This document shows positions 46,280 to 54,768 of a stretch of DNA of 64,000 nt, piece by piece. Every line of letters starts with the position of its first letter. Within the stretch, counting starts at the first letter, position 1. The translations under genes were made by a program, and so were the position numbers. Under the pieces are notes generated by a model. The model did no database searches and had not been told where the DNA came from. It saw only the letters and a list, made by a program, of their open reading frames with translations. Source of the stretch: Scandinavium lactucae (lineage in GTDB: Bacteria; Pseudomonadota; Gammaproteobacteria; Enterobacterales; Enterobacteriaceae); NCBI RefSeq assembly GCF_033843265.1, contig NZ_JAWXRD010000003.1, forward strand, positions 124,001 to 188,000, in the 5' to 3' direction.

Positions 46280-47429
46280 TGTTCCGGTCAGTCAGGTGCT
46301 TCAGGCTATCGCGGCGCTCGGCGAGCGGAATATCGTTATCGCCCCGGACGTTAACGGGCAGATCTCGTTGCAGCTCACTGATGTGCCGTGGAAAGTGGCA
46401 TTGCAGACGGTCACCGGTAGCGCGGGGTTAGGGCTGGAAACGCAGGGCAACGTGTTGTTTGTGCATACCAAAGCCTGGCTGGCGGAGAAAAAGGCGCAGA
46501 GCGACGCCGACAGCCAGAAGCGCTTACAAACGTTACCGCTGCAAGGACAAAGCGTTTCTTTGCAATACGCTGATGCGACGGAACTGGCGAAAGCCGGAGA
46601 AAAAATGCTCAGTGCCAGAGGCACGATGACGGTTGATAAGCGCACTAATCGTCTGCTGGTTCGTGATGATCAACCGCATCTGACGGACCTGCTCGCCTGG
46701 GTCAGTGAGATGGATTTGCCAGTCGGGCAGGTCGAGTTGACCGCGCATATCGTAACAATTAATGAAAAGAGCCTGCGCGAGTTGGGCGTGAAATGGAACC
46801 TAGCCGATGCAGAAGGCAGCGTCGGTTCCGGGCAGATGACCACGCTTAACAGCGATCTTTCGGTGGCGAATGCGACCACTCACGCCGGTTTTAACATCGG
46901 CAAAATTGGCGGCAGGCTGCTGGAGCTGGAGCTCTCGGCGTTGGAACAACAGCAGCAGCTGGAGATTATCGCCAGCCCGCATTTGCTGACTTCGCACTTA
47001 CAACCCGCCAGCATCAAGCAAGGCACGGAAATTCCGTATCAGGTATCGAGCGGGGAAAGTGGGGCTACCTCGGTGGAATTTAAGGAAGCGGTTCTCGGGA
47101 TGGAAGTCACGCCCACCGTGCTGCAAAAAGACCGCATACGCCTTAAATTGAAGATAACGGAAGATATGCCGGGGCAGGTATTGCAGCAGGCAGATGGCGA
47201 AGTGCTGGCCATTGATACCCAGGAAATCGAGACGCAGGTAGAGGTTAAAAGTGGTGAAACGCTGGCATTGGGCGGCATCTTCTCGCAAAAGAAAAAGTCC
47301 GGGCGAGACAGCATTCCACTCCTGGGCGATATCCCCTGGCTAGGGCAGTTATTCCGTCATGACGGAAAAGATAGTGAGCGCCGCGAGCTGGTGGTGTTCA
47401 TTACCCCGCGTATTATTTCTGCGCAATAA
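46194..47429 (+). CDS. hofQ: Secretin HofQ (outer-membrane DNA uptake pore)
   Basis: HofQ is a PilQ-like outer-membrane secretin. The 411-aa product (E. coli 412) has a signal peptide (about 1-20), short N-domains (VSLAVDDVPVSQVLQAIA; ITLQYAD-type repeat) and the secretin domain with VEFKEAVLGMEVTPTVL and the end region RRELVVFITPRI. The start is one of two adjacent ATGs at 46194/46197. It closes hofMNOPQ and precedes the aroK leader. Confidence 0.93.
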   Translation: MMRRMLLGILLVAAAVPAKEKTVSLAVDDVPVSQVLQAIAALGERNIVIAPDVNGQISLQLTDVPWKVALQTVTGSAGLGLETQGNVLFVHTKAWLAEKKAQSDADSQKRLQTLPLQGQSVSLQYADATELAKAGEKMLSARGTMTVDKRTNRLLVRDDQPHLTDLLAWVSEMDLPVGQVELTAHIVTINEKSLRELGVKWNLADAEGSVGSGQMTTLNSDLSVANATTHAGFNIGKIGGRLLELELSALEQQQQLEIIASPHLLTSHLQPASIKQGTEIPYQVSSGESGATSVEFKEAVLGMEVTPTVLQKDRIRLKLKITEDMPGQVLQQADGEVLAIDTQEIETQVEVKSGETLALGGIFSQKKKSGRDSIPLLGDIPWLGQLFRHDGKDSERRELVVFITPRIISAQ

Positions 47430-47698
47430 GCCTTTTATTGGCACTCTTTTTCACAGTGAACACGTTTCAGGTGTTTGACGTGAGGCCGGATTTAGCATAC
47501 AAGGAGTACCGATTTGAGAGTCGGTCCCCTAAAAAATCCGGTAATGATTAGAGTTGCCAAACCTGCCGGAGTATTGAGATAATTTTCGGTCTGACTCTCG
47601 CACTATCGCATATGAGGTTTCAGTTCATGCCTGGCGTCGCCGTGTGGTTCGCGTCGCGGGTTTATTATTAACGAAATAGTCTTAGTAGTACCGAAAAA
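47430..47698. other. aroK upstream region
   Basis: The 269 bases between hofQ and aroK hold the promoter and leader of the aroKB-damX-dam-rpe-gph-trpS superoperon. I see no terminator after hofQ with a clear T-run and no open frame with a ribosome site. AroK itself has no strong Shine-Dalgarno sequence (AGTACCGAAAAA before the ATG). Confidence 0.55.
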
Positions 47699-48220
47699 AT
47701 GGCAGAGAAACGCAATATCTTTCTGGTTGGGCCTATGGGTGCCGGCAAAAGCACTATTGGGCGCCAGTTAGCCCAACAGCTCAATATGGAATTCTACGAT
47801 TCTGATCAAGAGATCGAGAAACGCACCGGCGCTGACGTAGGCTGGGTCTTCGACGTAGAAGGCGAAGAAGGTTTCCGTGACCGCGAAGAGAAGATCATCA
47901 ACGAGTTGACGGAAAAACAGGGTATTGTGCTGGCTACTGGCGGCGGCTCTGTGAAATCCCGTGAAACGCGTAATCGTCTGTCCGCTCGCGGCGTCGTGGT
48001 GTATCTGGAAACCACGATCGAAAAACAGCTCGCTCGTACGCAACGCGACAAAAAACGTCCGCTGCTGCAGGTTGAAACGCCTCCGCGTGAAGTTCTGGAA
48101 GCGCTGGCTGGCGAACGCAATCCTTTGTACGAAGAAATTGCCGATGTCACTATCCGCACTGACGATCAGAGCGCGAAAGTGGTGGCAAACCAGATCATTA
48201 ACATGCTGGAAAGTAACTGA
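47699..48220 (+). CDS. aroK: Shikimate kinase I
   Basis: AroK phosphorylates shikimate with ATP in the common aromatic pathway. The 173-aa product has the P-loop GPMGAGKST (11-19), the shikimate-binding region EFYDSDQEIE and RDREEK, and the LATGGG segment. It is nearly identical to E. coli AroK. It is followed after 171 bases by aroB. Confidence 0.97.
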   Translation: MAEKRNIFLVGPMGAGKSTIGRQLAQQLNMEFYDSDQEIEKRTGADVGWVFDVEGEEGFRDREEKIINELTEKQGIVLATGGGSVKSRETRNRLSARGVVVYLETTIEKQLARTQRDKKRPLLQVETPPREVLEALAGERNPLYEEIADVTIRTDDQSAKVVANQIINMLESN

Positions 48221-48391
48221 TACTGGTCAACGCTATACGAAATCGTTCAAGCTGCATCCTGGCGGCAACGGCGTGAACTCTTGCTGACATCTGTCAGCAA
48301 ACGGGGCGCGAAAGCTACCGACCAGCAAGCAGCCTGAAGGATTGCGTGCACATTGCCAGTGAATGTAAGTAACCAAGGTGGACGTCGCGTT

Positions 48392-49480
48392 ATGGAGAGG
48401 CTCACAGTAACTCTCGGGGAACGTAGTTACCCGATTACCATCGCGGCTGGTTTGTTTAACGATCCAGCTTCTTTCCTGCCACTGAAATCGGGCGACCAGG
48501 TCATGTTGGTCACCAACGAAACGCTGGCACCTGTCTATCTGGACAAGGTGCGTTCAGTGCTCGAACAGGCTGGCGTTAACGTCGACAGCGTAATCATTCC
48601 TGACGGTGAGCAATACAAGACGCTGGCAGTAATGGATACCGTCTTCACGGCGTTACTGAAAAAACCTCACGGTCGTGATACCACGCTGATTGCCCTCGGT
48701 GGCGGTGTGGTAGGCGATCTCACCGGATTTGCGGCTGCCAGCTATCAGCGCGGCATACGCTTTATCCAGGTGCCAACCACCCTGTTATCACAGGTTGATT
48801 CCTCCGTTGGCGGCAAAACGGCCGTTAACCATCCCCTCGGTAAAAACATGATTGGTGCCTTCTGGCAGCCGGTGAATGTGGTTATCGATCTTGATTGCCT
48901 GAAAACGCTCCCTGCGCGTGAACTCTCCTCTGGCCTGGCCGAGGTGATTAAGTACGGTATCATTCTGGATGCAGAATTTTTCTCCTGGCTCGAAAACAAC
49001 ATTGATGCGCTGATGGCACTCGATGAAAAGGCGATGGCGTACTGTATTCGTCGCTGTTGTGAGCTGAAAGCCGAAGTTGTTGCCGCAGACGAGCGGGAAA
49101 CGGGCTTACGTGCTTTACTGAATCTGGGGCACACCTTTGGTCACGCTATCGAAGCCGAAATGGGCTACGGTAACTGGCTTCACGGTGAAGCTGTCGCGGC
49201 CGGAATGGTCATGGCAGCACGTGCTTCTGAGCGCCTCGGTCAGTTTGAGGCACAAGACACGCAGCGGATTATCGCTCTGCTCAAACGGGCGAAACTGCCG
49301 GTTTGTGGCCCGCGTGAAATGTCTCCCGATGCGTACCTGCCGCACATGCTGCGGGATAAAAAGGTGCTCGCCGGTGAGATGCGTTTAGTTTTGCCGCTTT
49401 CGATTGGCAAAAGTGAAGTGCGTGGTGGTGTTGCGCACGATGTGGTTCTTGGCGCTATTGCTGACTGTCAGCAGGCGTAA
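48392..49480 (+). CDS. aroB: 3-dehydroquinate synthase
   Basis: AroB converts DAHP to 3-dehydroquinate using NAD and a divalent metal. The product is 362 aa from 48392 (MERLTVT), the E. coli length; the open frame extends 13 codons further upstream without a better ribosome site. Visible motifs are GGGVVGDLTGF, SSVGGKTAVNHP and the metal-binding HTFGHAIE and HGEAVAAG. Confidence 0.97.
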   Translation: MERLTVTLGERSYPITIAAGLFNDPASFLPLKSGDQVMLVTNETLAPVYLDKVRSVLEQAGVNVDSVIIPDGEQYKTLAVMDTVFTALLKKPHGRDTTLIALGGGVVGDLTGFAAASYQRGIRFIQVPTTLLSQVDSSVGGKTAVNHPLGKNMIGAFWQPVNVVIDLDCLKTLPARELSSGLAEVIKYGIILDAEFFSWLENNIDALMALDEKAMAYCIRRCCELKAEVVAADERETGLRALLNLGHTFGHAIEAEMGYGNWLHGEAVAAGMVMAARASERLGQFEAQDTQRIIALLKRAKLPVCGPREMSPDAYLPHMLRDKKVLAGEMRLVLPLSIGKSEVRGGVAHDVVLGAIADCQQA

Positions 49481-49569
49481 CTAATAAGAAAGGTCATGCC
49501 GCCGTTGCGGCGTTTAACTTCAGGTGATGTGCAAGTGTGGTTGGCATAAGCCTTTTAGTGGGGTGTTAA

Positions 49570-50910
49570 ATGGATGAATTCAAACCAGAAGACGATCTGA
49601 AGCCCGATCCCAGCGATCGTCGTGCTGGTCGTTCCCGTCAGTCTTCCGATCGTGAAAACGATCAACAGATCAACTTCGATGATGTCGATCTCGATGCCGA
49701 TGAGCGTCGCCCGGCGCGTACCCGTAAAGCACGCGATGAGCGTGAAGAACGCGCGGAACGTTTAGACGAAGAAGAGTATTACGATTCTGAAGAAGACGCT
49801 GAGGCGGAAGAGCAAGTCGAGCGCCGTCCGCGTAAACGTAAAAAAATGCCTGCCAGTAAGCCAGCCTCCCGCCAGTACATCATGATGGGCGTCGGTATTC
49901 TGGTTCTGCTGCTGCTGATCGTCGGGATTGGCTCTGCACTGAAAGCCCCATCGACGTCCAACGAGCAGGCCTCAGGCGATGCGAAGAGTATTGATCTTGG
50001 TGCTAACGACGGTGCGTCAGCCGATCAGGCTAATGGCGCACAGCCTGCACCGGGCGCAACGCCTGCCAATCAGACTGCCACCAATCCGCAGCAGGATGTT
50101 TCGCTGCCGCCGATTTCATCAACCCCCACTCAGGGTCAGAACACTGCCGTACCGCAAGGTCAGCAGCGTGTCGAAGTGCAGGGCGACCTGAACAACGCGT
50201 TGACTCAGCAGCAAGGTCAGCTTGACGGCGCGGTCGCGAATTCGACACTGCCGACCGAGCCTGCCACCGTCGCACCTGTGCGTAACGGTAGCGCGCCGCG
50301 TCAGACAACTAGCCCTGCCGCAACAACGGCACCGGCTGCCACGACCCGTCCAGAGCGTAAACACGCGGTGATCGAACCGAAGCCGCAGAGCAAACCGCAG
50401 GCCACGGCGAAAGCCACCGAGCCTAAACCGGTCGCTCAGCAGCCTAAGCGTACCGAAACGGCTGCCACCAGCGCTCCGGCGAAAACCACCGCACCAGCGG
50501 CAGAACCGGCGAAACCAGCCGCGACTAAACCGGCGGCCACCACTGCAGCACCAACCGCGACAGCCGCTGCGACTGCGCCAGCCGCAACGACGCCTGCCGC
50601 GACTGCTGCGGGTAAAGAAAGTGGTGATGTGGCGTCGTTGAAAGGCGCACCGGCTAATCACTACACCCTACAGCTCAGCAGCTCGTCAAACTATGACAAC
50701 CTGAACAACTGGGCAAGAAAAGAGAAAATCCAGAAATACGTGGTTTATCAGACTACCCGTAACGGGCAGCCTTGGTATGTGCTGGTCAGCGGTACCTATG
50801 CGACGAAAGATGAAGCGAAACGCGCCGTTGCCGCGCTGCCGGCTGATGTTCAGGCGAAAAACCCGTGGGCTAAGCCGCTGCATCAGGTGCAGTCCGATCT
50901 GAAACAATAG
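49570..50910 (+). CDS. damX: Cell-division protein DamX (SPOR domain)
   Basis: DamX is an inner-membrane septal-ring protein. The 446-aa product has a highly charged cytoplasmic part (1-98), one transmembrane helix (about 103-123), a long Ala/Pro/Thr/Lys-rich linker (about 125-360) and a C-terminal SPOR domain (about 364-440) that binds denuded septal glycan. It is about 18 residues longer than E. coli DamX, mainly in the linker. A hairpin separates it from dam. Confidence 0.95.
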   Translation: MDEFKPEDDLKPDPSDRRAGRSRQSSDRENDQQINFDDVDLDADERRPARTRKARDEREERAERLDEEEYYDSEEDAEAEEQVERRPRKRKKMPASKPASRQYIMMGVGILVLLLLIVGIGSALKAPSTSNEQASGDAKSIDLGANDGASADQANGAQPAPGATPANQTATNPQQDVSLPPISSTPTQGQNTAVPQGQQRVEVQGDLNNALTQQQGQLDGAVANSTLPTEPATVAPVRNGSAPRQTTSPAATTAPAATTRPERKHAVIEPKPQSKPQATAKATEPKPVAQQPKRTETAATSAPAKTTAPAAEPAKPAATKPAATTAAPTATAAATAPAATTPAATAAGKESGDVASLKGAPANHYTLQLSSSSNYDNLNNWARKEKIQKYVVYQTTRNGQPWYVLVSGTYATKDEAKRAVAALPADVQAKNPWAKPLHQVQSDLKQ

Positions 50911-50925
50911 CAGTACATGACACAG

Positions 50926-50968
50926 CGCCTTCAGTCTGCTTTTGCGGGCTGAAGGCGAATGTGTTTTT
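50926..50968 (+). terminator. Hairpin with T-run between damX and dam
   Basis: CGCCTTCAG at 50926-50934 pairs with CTGAAGGCG at 50949-50957, and the inner bases extend the stem to a TTTT loop with two G-T pairs. Five T follow at 50964-50968. It looks like an intrinsic terminator or attenuator inside the superoperon. The gap has 120 bases. Confidence 0.6.
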
Positions 50969-51030
50969 AAGCGCAGAATGCTGCAGGAGCTTTTCTCCTC
51001 AGCCTGAGAAAGTGTAAGTAGCCAGACAGC

Positions 51031-51852
51031 ATGAAAAAAAATCGCGCTTTTTTGAAATGGGCAGGGGGAAAATATCCTCTGCTGAACGATATTGAAAAAC
51101 ATCTGCCTGACGGCGAATGTCTGATTGAGCCCTTTGTTGGTGCGGGTTCTGTGTTTCTGAACACCCGCTATTCCCGTTATATCCTCGCGGACATCAACAG
51201 CGACCTGATTGACCTCTACAACATCGTTAAAACGCGTACCGCCGAGTATGTCGAAGCCGCACGTTTGATGTTCGTTCCTGCCAATAACAATGCCGAAATC
51301 TATTACCAGTTGCGCAGTGAGTTCAATCAGTGCCGGGAGCCACTGCGTCGTGCGGTGCTGTTCCTGTATCTGAATCGTCATGGTTATAACGGTCTGTGCC
51401 GCTATAACCTCAAAGGCGAATTTAACGTGCCGTTTGGCCGTTACAAAAAACCGTATTTCCCGGAAGCTGAGCTGAAGCATTTTGCCCTTAAGGCGCAGAG
51501 CGCAGAGTTTTACTGCATGTCCTACGAGGAATGCATGGCGATGGCCAGCAAAGACTCGGTGGTGTACTGCGATCCGCCGTATGCGCCACTGTCGGCGACC
51601 GCAAATTTTACCGCGTATCACACCAATAGCTTTACGCCCGACCAGCAGAAGCACCTGGCCGAAATGGCAGAAAAACTGGTCAGCAACCAAATTCCAGTGT
51701 TAATTTCGAACCATGACACGCCGGATACGCGTGAGTGGTACAAAGAAGCAAAACATTTTCAGGTCAAGGTCCGTCGCAGCATCAGCAGCAACGGCGGGAC
51801 GCGCAAAAAGGTGGATGAACTGTTGGCGCTGTATCGCCCAACCACCCCATAA
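51031..51852 (+). CDS. dam: DNA adenine methyltransferase (GATC)
   Basis: Dam methylates the adenine of GATC and so guides mismatch repair, replication timing and gene control. The 273-aa product has the SAM-binding motif FLKWAGGKYPLL (7-18), EPFVGAGSVF (33-42) and the catalytic DPPY at 181-184. It is about five residues shorter at the C-terminus than E. coli Dam. It is followed 20 bases later by rpe. Confidence 0.97.
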   Translation: MKKNRAFLKWAGGKYPLLNDIEKHLPDGECLIEPFVGAGSVFLNTRYSRYILADINSDLIDLYNIVKTRTAEYVEAARLMFVPANNNAEIYYQLRSEFNQCREPLRRAVLFLYLNRHGYNGLCRYNLKGEFNVPFGRYKKPYFPEAELKHFALKAQSAEFYCMSYEECMAMASKDSVVYCDPPYAPLSATANFTAYHTNSFTPDQQKHLAEMAEKLVSNQIPVLISNHDTPDTREWYKEAKHFQVKVRRSISSNGGTRKKVDELLALYRPTTP

Positions 51853-51872
51853 TCGTTTTCAAGGAGATGCGG

Positions 51873-52550
51873 ATGAAACAGTATTTGATTGCCCCTTCGA
51901 TTCTGTCGGCAGACTTTGCCCGTCTGGGTGAAGATACCGCCAAAGCCCTGGCGGCAGGTGGCGATGTCGTCCACTTCGACGTAATGGACAACCACTATGT
52001 GCCCAATCTGACGATGGGCCCGATGGTGCTCAAAGCACTGCGTAACTACGGCATCACCGCTCCGATTGACGTCCACCTGATGGTCAAACCCGTTGACCGC
52101 ATCATTCCTGATTTCGCCGCCGCAGGTGCCAGCATCATCACCTTCCATCCCGAAGCCTCCGACCATGTCGATCGCTCTTTGCAGCTGATTAAAGAACACG
52201 GTTGCAAGGCCGGCCTGGTGCTGAATCCGGCGACGCCGCTGAGCTATCTGGATCACGTGATGGACAAGCTGGACGTTATCCTGCTGATGTCCGTGAACCC
52301 CGGCTTCGGCGGTCAGTCTTTTATTCCACACACTCTCGATAAGCTGCGTGAAGTGCGCCGTCGGATTGATATCTCCGGGCTCGACATTCGCCTGGAAGTC
52401 GATGGCGGAGTGAAGGCCAATAACATTGGCGAGATTGCTGCCGCGGGTGCCGATATGTTTGTTGCCGGTTCGGCCATTTTTGACCAGCCGGACTACAAGA
52501 AAGTGATTGATGACATGCGCAGTGAACTGGCAAAGGTAAGTCATGAGTAA
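51873..52550 (+). CDS. rpe: Ribulose-phosphate 3-epimerase
   Basis: Rpe interconverts ribulose-5-phosphate and xylulose-5-phosphate in the pentose phosphate pathway. The 225-aa TIM-barrel product begins MKQYLIAPSILSADF, has HFDVMDNHYVPN with metal-site residues, VHLMV and LEVDGGV. The start at 51873 is six bases after AAGGAG. It overlaps gph by eight bases. Confidence 0.97.
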   Translation: MKQYLIAPSILSADFARLGEDTAKALAAGGDVVHFDVMDNHYVPNLTMGPMVLKALRNYGITAPIDVHLMVKPVDRIIPDFAAAGASIITFHPEASDHVDRSLQLIKEHGCKAGLVLNPATPLSYLDHVMDKLDVILLMSVNPGFGGQSFIPHTLDKLREVRRRIDISGLDIRLEVDGGVKANNIGEIAAAGADMFVAGSAIFDQPDYKKVIDDMRSELAKVSHE

Positions 52551-53304
52551 ATTAGAAGCGATTCGGGGCGTAGCGTTTGACCTCGATGGAACGCTGGTCG
52601 ACAGCGCGCCGGGCTTAACCGCCGCGGTAGACAGCGCCCTGTATGCGTTGGAACTGCCGACCGCAGGCGAAGAGCGCGTCATTACCTGGATTGGCAACGG
52701 GGCTGACGTGCTGATGGAGCGGGCGCTGAATTGGGCTCGTCAAGAGCGCGCCACCCAGCGTAAGGCGCAGGGTAAGCCGTCGGTTGATCATAACGATATC
52801 CCGCAAGATGAACAATTGCGTGTGTTGCGTAAGCTTTTTGATCGCTACTACGCGGAATTTGCCGAAGAAGGGAGCTATCTGTTCCCGGCGGTGGCGGAAA
52901 CCCTGGACGCACTGCACGCCAAAGGCCTGCCGCTGGGTCTGGTCACCAATAAACCGTCGCCTTTCGTCGCCCCTCTGCTTGAGGCGCTGGATATCGCCAA
53001 ATACTTCTCCGTGGTGATCGGCGGGGATGATGTGCAGAACAAAAAGCCGCATCCGGAACCGTTGCTGCTGCTGGCCGATAAACTGGGTCTGACGCCTGGC
53101 GCACTGTTGTTTGTCGGTGATTCACGCAATGATATTCAGGCGGCGTCCGCCGCGGGCTGCTGTTCCGTAGGCCTGACCTACGGCTACAACTACGGCGAAG
53201 CGATTGCCGATAGCCATCCCGACTTTGTATTTGACCATTTTAACGATTTGTTGCCCGCTCTCGGGCTCCCGCACAGTGAAATTCAGGAAGTGAAAAATGA
53301 CTAA
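52543..53304 (+). CDS. gph: Phosphoglycolate phosphatase
   Basis: Gph removes phosphate from 2-phosphoglycolate, a by-product of repair of 3'-phosphoglycolate DNA ends. The 253-aa HAD hydrolase has motif I FDLDGTLVDS, motif II LVTNKPS and motif III/IV with KKPHPEP and VGDSRNDIQAA. It overlaps rpe by eight bases and trpS by eight. Confidence 0.96.
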   Translation: MSKLEAIRGVAFDLDGTLVDSAPGLTAAVDSALYALELPTAGEERVITWIGNGADVLMERALNWARQERATQRKAQGKPSVDHNDIPQDEQLRVLRKLFDRYYAEFAEEGSYLFPAVAETLDALHAKGLPLGLVTNKPSPFVAPLLEALDIAKYFSVVIGGDDVQNKKPHPEPLLLLADKLGLTPGALLFVGDSRNDIQAASAAGCCSVGLTYGYNYGEAIADSHPDFVFDHFNDLLPALGLPHSEIQEVKND

Positions 53305-54301
53305 GCCCATCGTATTTAGTGGCGCACAGCCGTCTGGCGAATTGACCATTGGCAACTATATGGGTGCGCTGCGTCAATGGGTGAACATGCAGGACGATTA
53401 CCATTGCATCTACTGCATCGTTGACCTGCATGCCATTACCGCCCGTCAGGATCCCGAGAAACTGCGTAAAGCGACGCTGGATACATTGGCGTTGTATCTG
53501 GCCTGCGGTATCGATCCTGAGAAGAGCACCATCTTCGTCCAGTCGCACGTGCCAGAGCACGCTCAGCTGGGTTGGGCGCTGAACTGCTACACCTACTTCG
53601 GCGAGCTGAGCCGCATGACGCAGTTTAAAGACAAGTCTGCTCGCTATGCCGAGAACATCAACGCGGGTCTGTTCGACTATCCGGTGCTGATGGCGGCCGA
53701 CATTCTGCTGTACCAGACCAATCAGGTCCCGGTCGGTGAAGATCAGAAACAGCATCTGGAACTGAGTCGCGATATCGCCCAGCGTTTTAACGCGCTGTAC
53801 GGTGAGGTGTTCAAAGTGCCTGAGCCGTTCATTCCGAAATCTGGCGCACGCGTGATGTCGCTGCTGGAACCGACCAAGAAGATGTCCAAATCTGACGATA
53901 ACCGTAACAACGTGATCGGCCTGCTGGAAGATCCGAAATCGGTGGTGAAGAAAATCAAACGCGCGATGACGGATTCCGAAGAGCCGCCGGTGATTCGTTA
54001 TGACGTGCAGAACAAAGCGGGGGTTTCCAACCTGCTGGATATTCTGTCCGGCGTGACTGGCCAGAGCATTCCAGAGCTGGAGCAGCACTTTGAAGGCAAA
54101 ATGTATGGTCATCTGAAAGGCGAAGTGGCTGAAGCCGTTTCCGGTATGTTGACCGAGCTGCAGGAGCGTTATAACCGCTTCCGTAATGACGATGAGTTGT
54201 TGCAGAAGATAATGCGTGAAGGTGCGCAGAAGGCGAGCGCGCAGGCGGCTGAAACATTAAAAGCGGTGTACGAAGCAATTGGTTTTGTCGCCAGGCCGTA
54301 A
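53297..54301 (+). CDS. trpS: Tryptophanyl-tRNA synthetase
   Basis: TrpS charges tRNA-Trp. The 334-aa class I synthetase has the HIGH-like GELTIGNYMGA near residues 14-24 and KMSKS near 195. It is almost identical to E. coli TrpS. It starts within gph and ends the aroK-to-trpS operon at a strong terminator. Confidence 0.97.
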   Translation: MTKPIVFSGAQPSGELTIGNYMGALRQWVNMQDDYHCIYCIVDLHAITARQDPEKLRKATLDTLALYLACGIDPEKSTIFVQSHVPEHAQLGWALNCYTYFGELSRMTQFKDKSARYAENINAGLFDYPVLMAADILLYQTNQVPVGEDQKQHLELSRDIAQRFNALYGEVFKVPEPFIPKSGARVMSLLEPTKKMSKSDDNRNNVIGLLEDPKSVVKKIKRAMTDSEEPPVIRYDVQNKAGVSNLLDILSGVTGQSIPELEQHFEGKMYGHLKGEVAEAVSGMLTELQERYNRFRNDDELLQKIMREGAQKASAQAAETLKAVYEAIGFVARP

Positions 54302-54315
54302 GCGTCAGTAGAAAT

Positions 54316-54347
54316 AAAAAAACCGGGACACGTTTCCCGGTTTTTTT
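54316..54347 (+). terminator. Rho-independent terminator of the trpS operon
   Basis: A CCGGGA/TCCCGG stem with a short loop is flanked by seven A and seven T. It lies 15 bases after trpS. The A-run also allows it to stop yhfL transcripts from the other strand. Confidence 0.92.
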
Positions 54348-54365
54348 ATTTGTGCAGAAAGTTAA

Positions 54366-54536
54366 TTATTTTTCGTCTGCCGGGCCACAGCCGCCAATGA
54401 TGCGCGAAATAGAAATGGCAGGATGCAGTAAGTAATCATAACCACAGCTTTTGCTTCTGTTTTCTACATGACCAGTACAGGCAGTCAGCGTGCTGAGCGC
54501 CGCCAGTAAAGCGATCATTTTGATAGTGTGTTTCAT
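54366..54536 (-). CDS. yhfL: Small lipoprotein YhfL
   Basis: This 56-aa frame starts MKHTIKMIALL and has a lipoprotein signal with lipobox LTAC (Cys20). The mature part includes YDYLLHPAISIS and GGCGP, which match E. coli YhfL (55 aa), a small outer-membrane-type lipoprotein of unknown function. A GGGA ribosome site (TTAAGGGATTATCG on the minus strand) precedes it. The frl/php/yhf genes that lie between trpS and yhfL in E. coli are absent. Confidence 0.9.
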   Translation of the reverse strand: MKHTIKMIALLAALSTLTACTGHVENRSKSCGYDYLLHPAISISRIIGGCGPADEK

Positions 54537-54732
54537 TCGATAATCCCTTAAATATTGAAAATAAATTCCGTCGTACGATGGTTAAACGAGGCACGTTAAT
54601 CATCAGCGGCGTGTGAATTTAAAGAATTATGATTGGCGCGACAACGACTATTGCTATTTACCCGTGTCCGGATGTGGATATAACATTGTCGTGAATATAT
54701 AGAGGGGAAATATCATTTTAAAAAGAATGATT

Positions 54733-54759
54733 CTGATGCCGACATATTGCCGGCATCAG
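54733..54759 (-). terminator. Hairpin downstream of cysG
   Basis: CTGATGCCG and CGGCATCAG form a perfect nine-base stem just past the cysG stop. On the minus strand a T-run (CTTTTTAAA) follows about ten bases later. It is the likely end of the nirBD-cysG transcript. The rest of 54537-54768 is AT-rich with no gene seen. Confidence 0.6.
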
Positions 54760-54768
54760 GCTGGGTAT

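Noticed and set aside
51031..51852. dam as part of a restriction-modification or phage module
   Set aside because: Its neighbours are damX, rpe, gph and trpS in the usual chromosomal order, so it is the housekeeping Dam.
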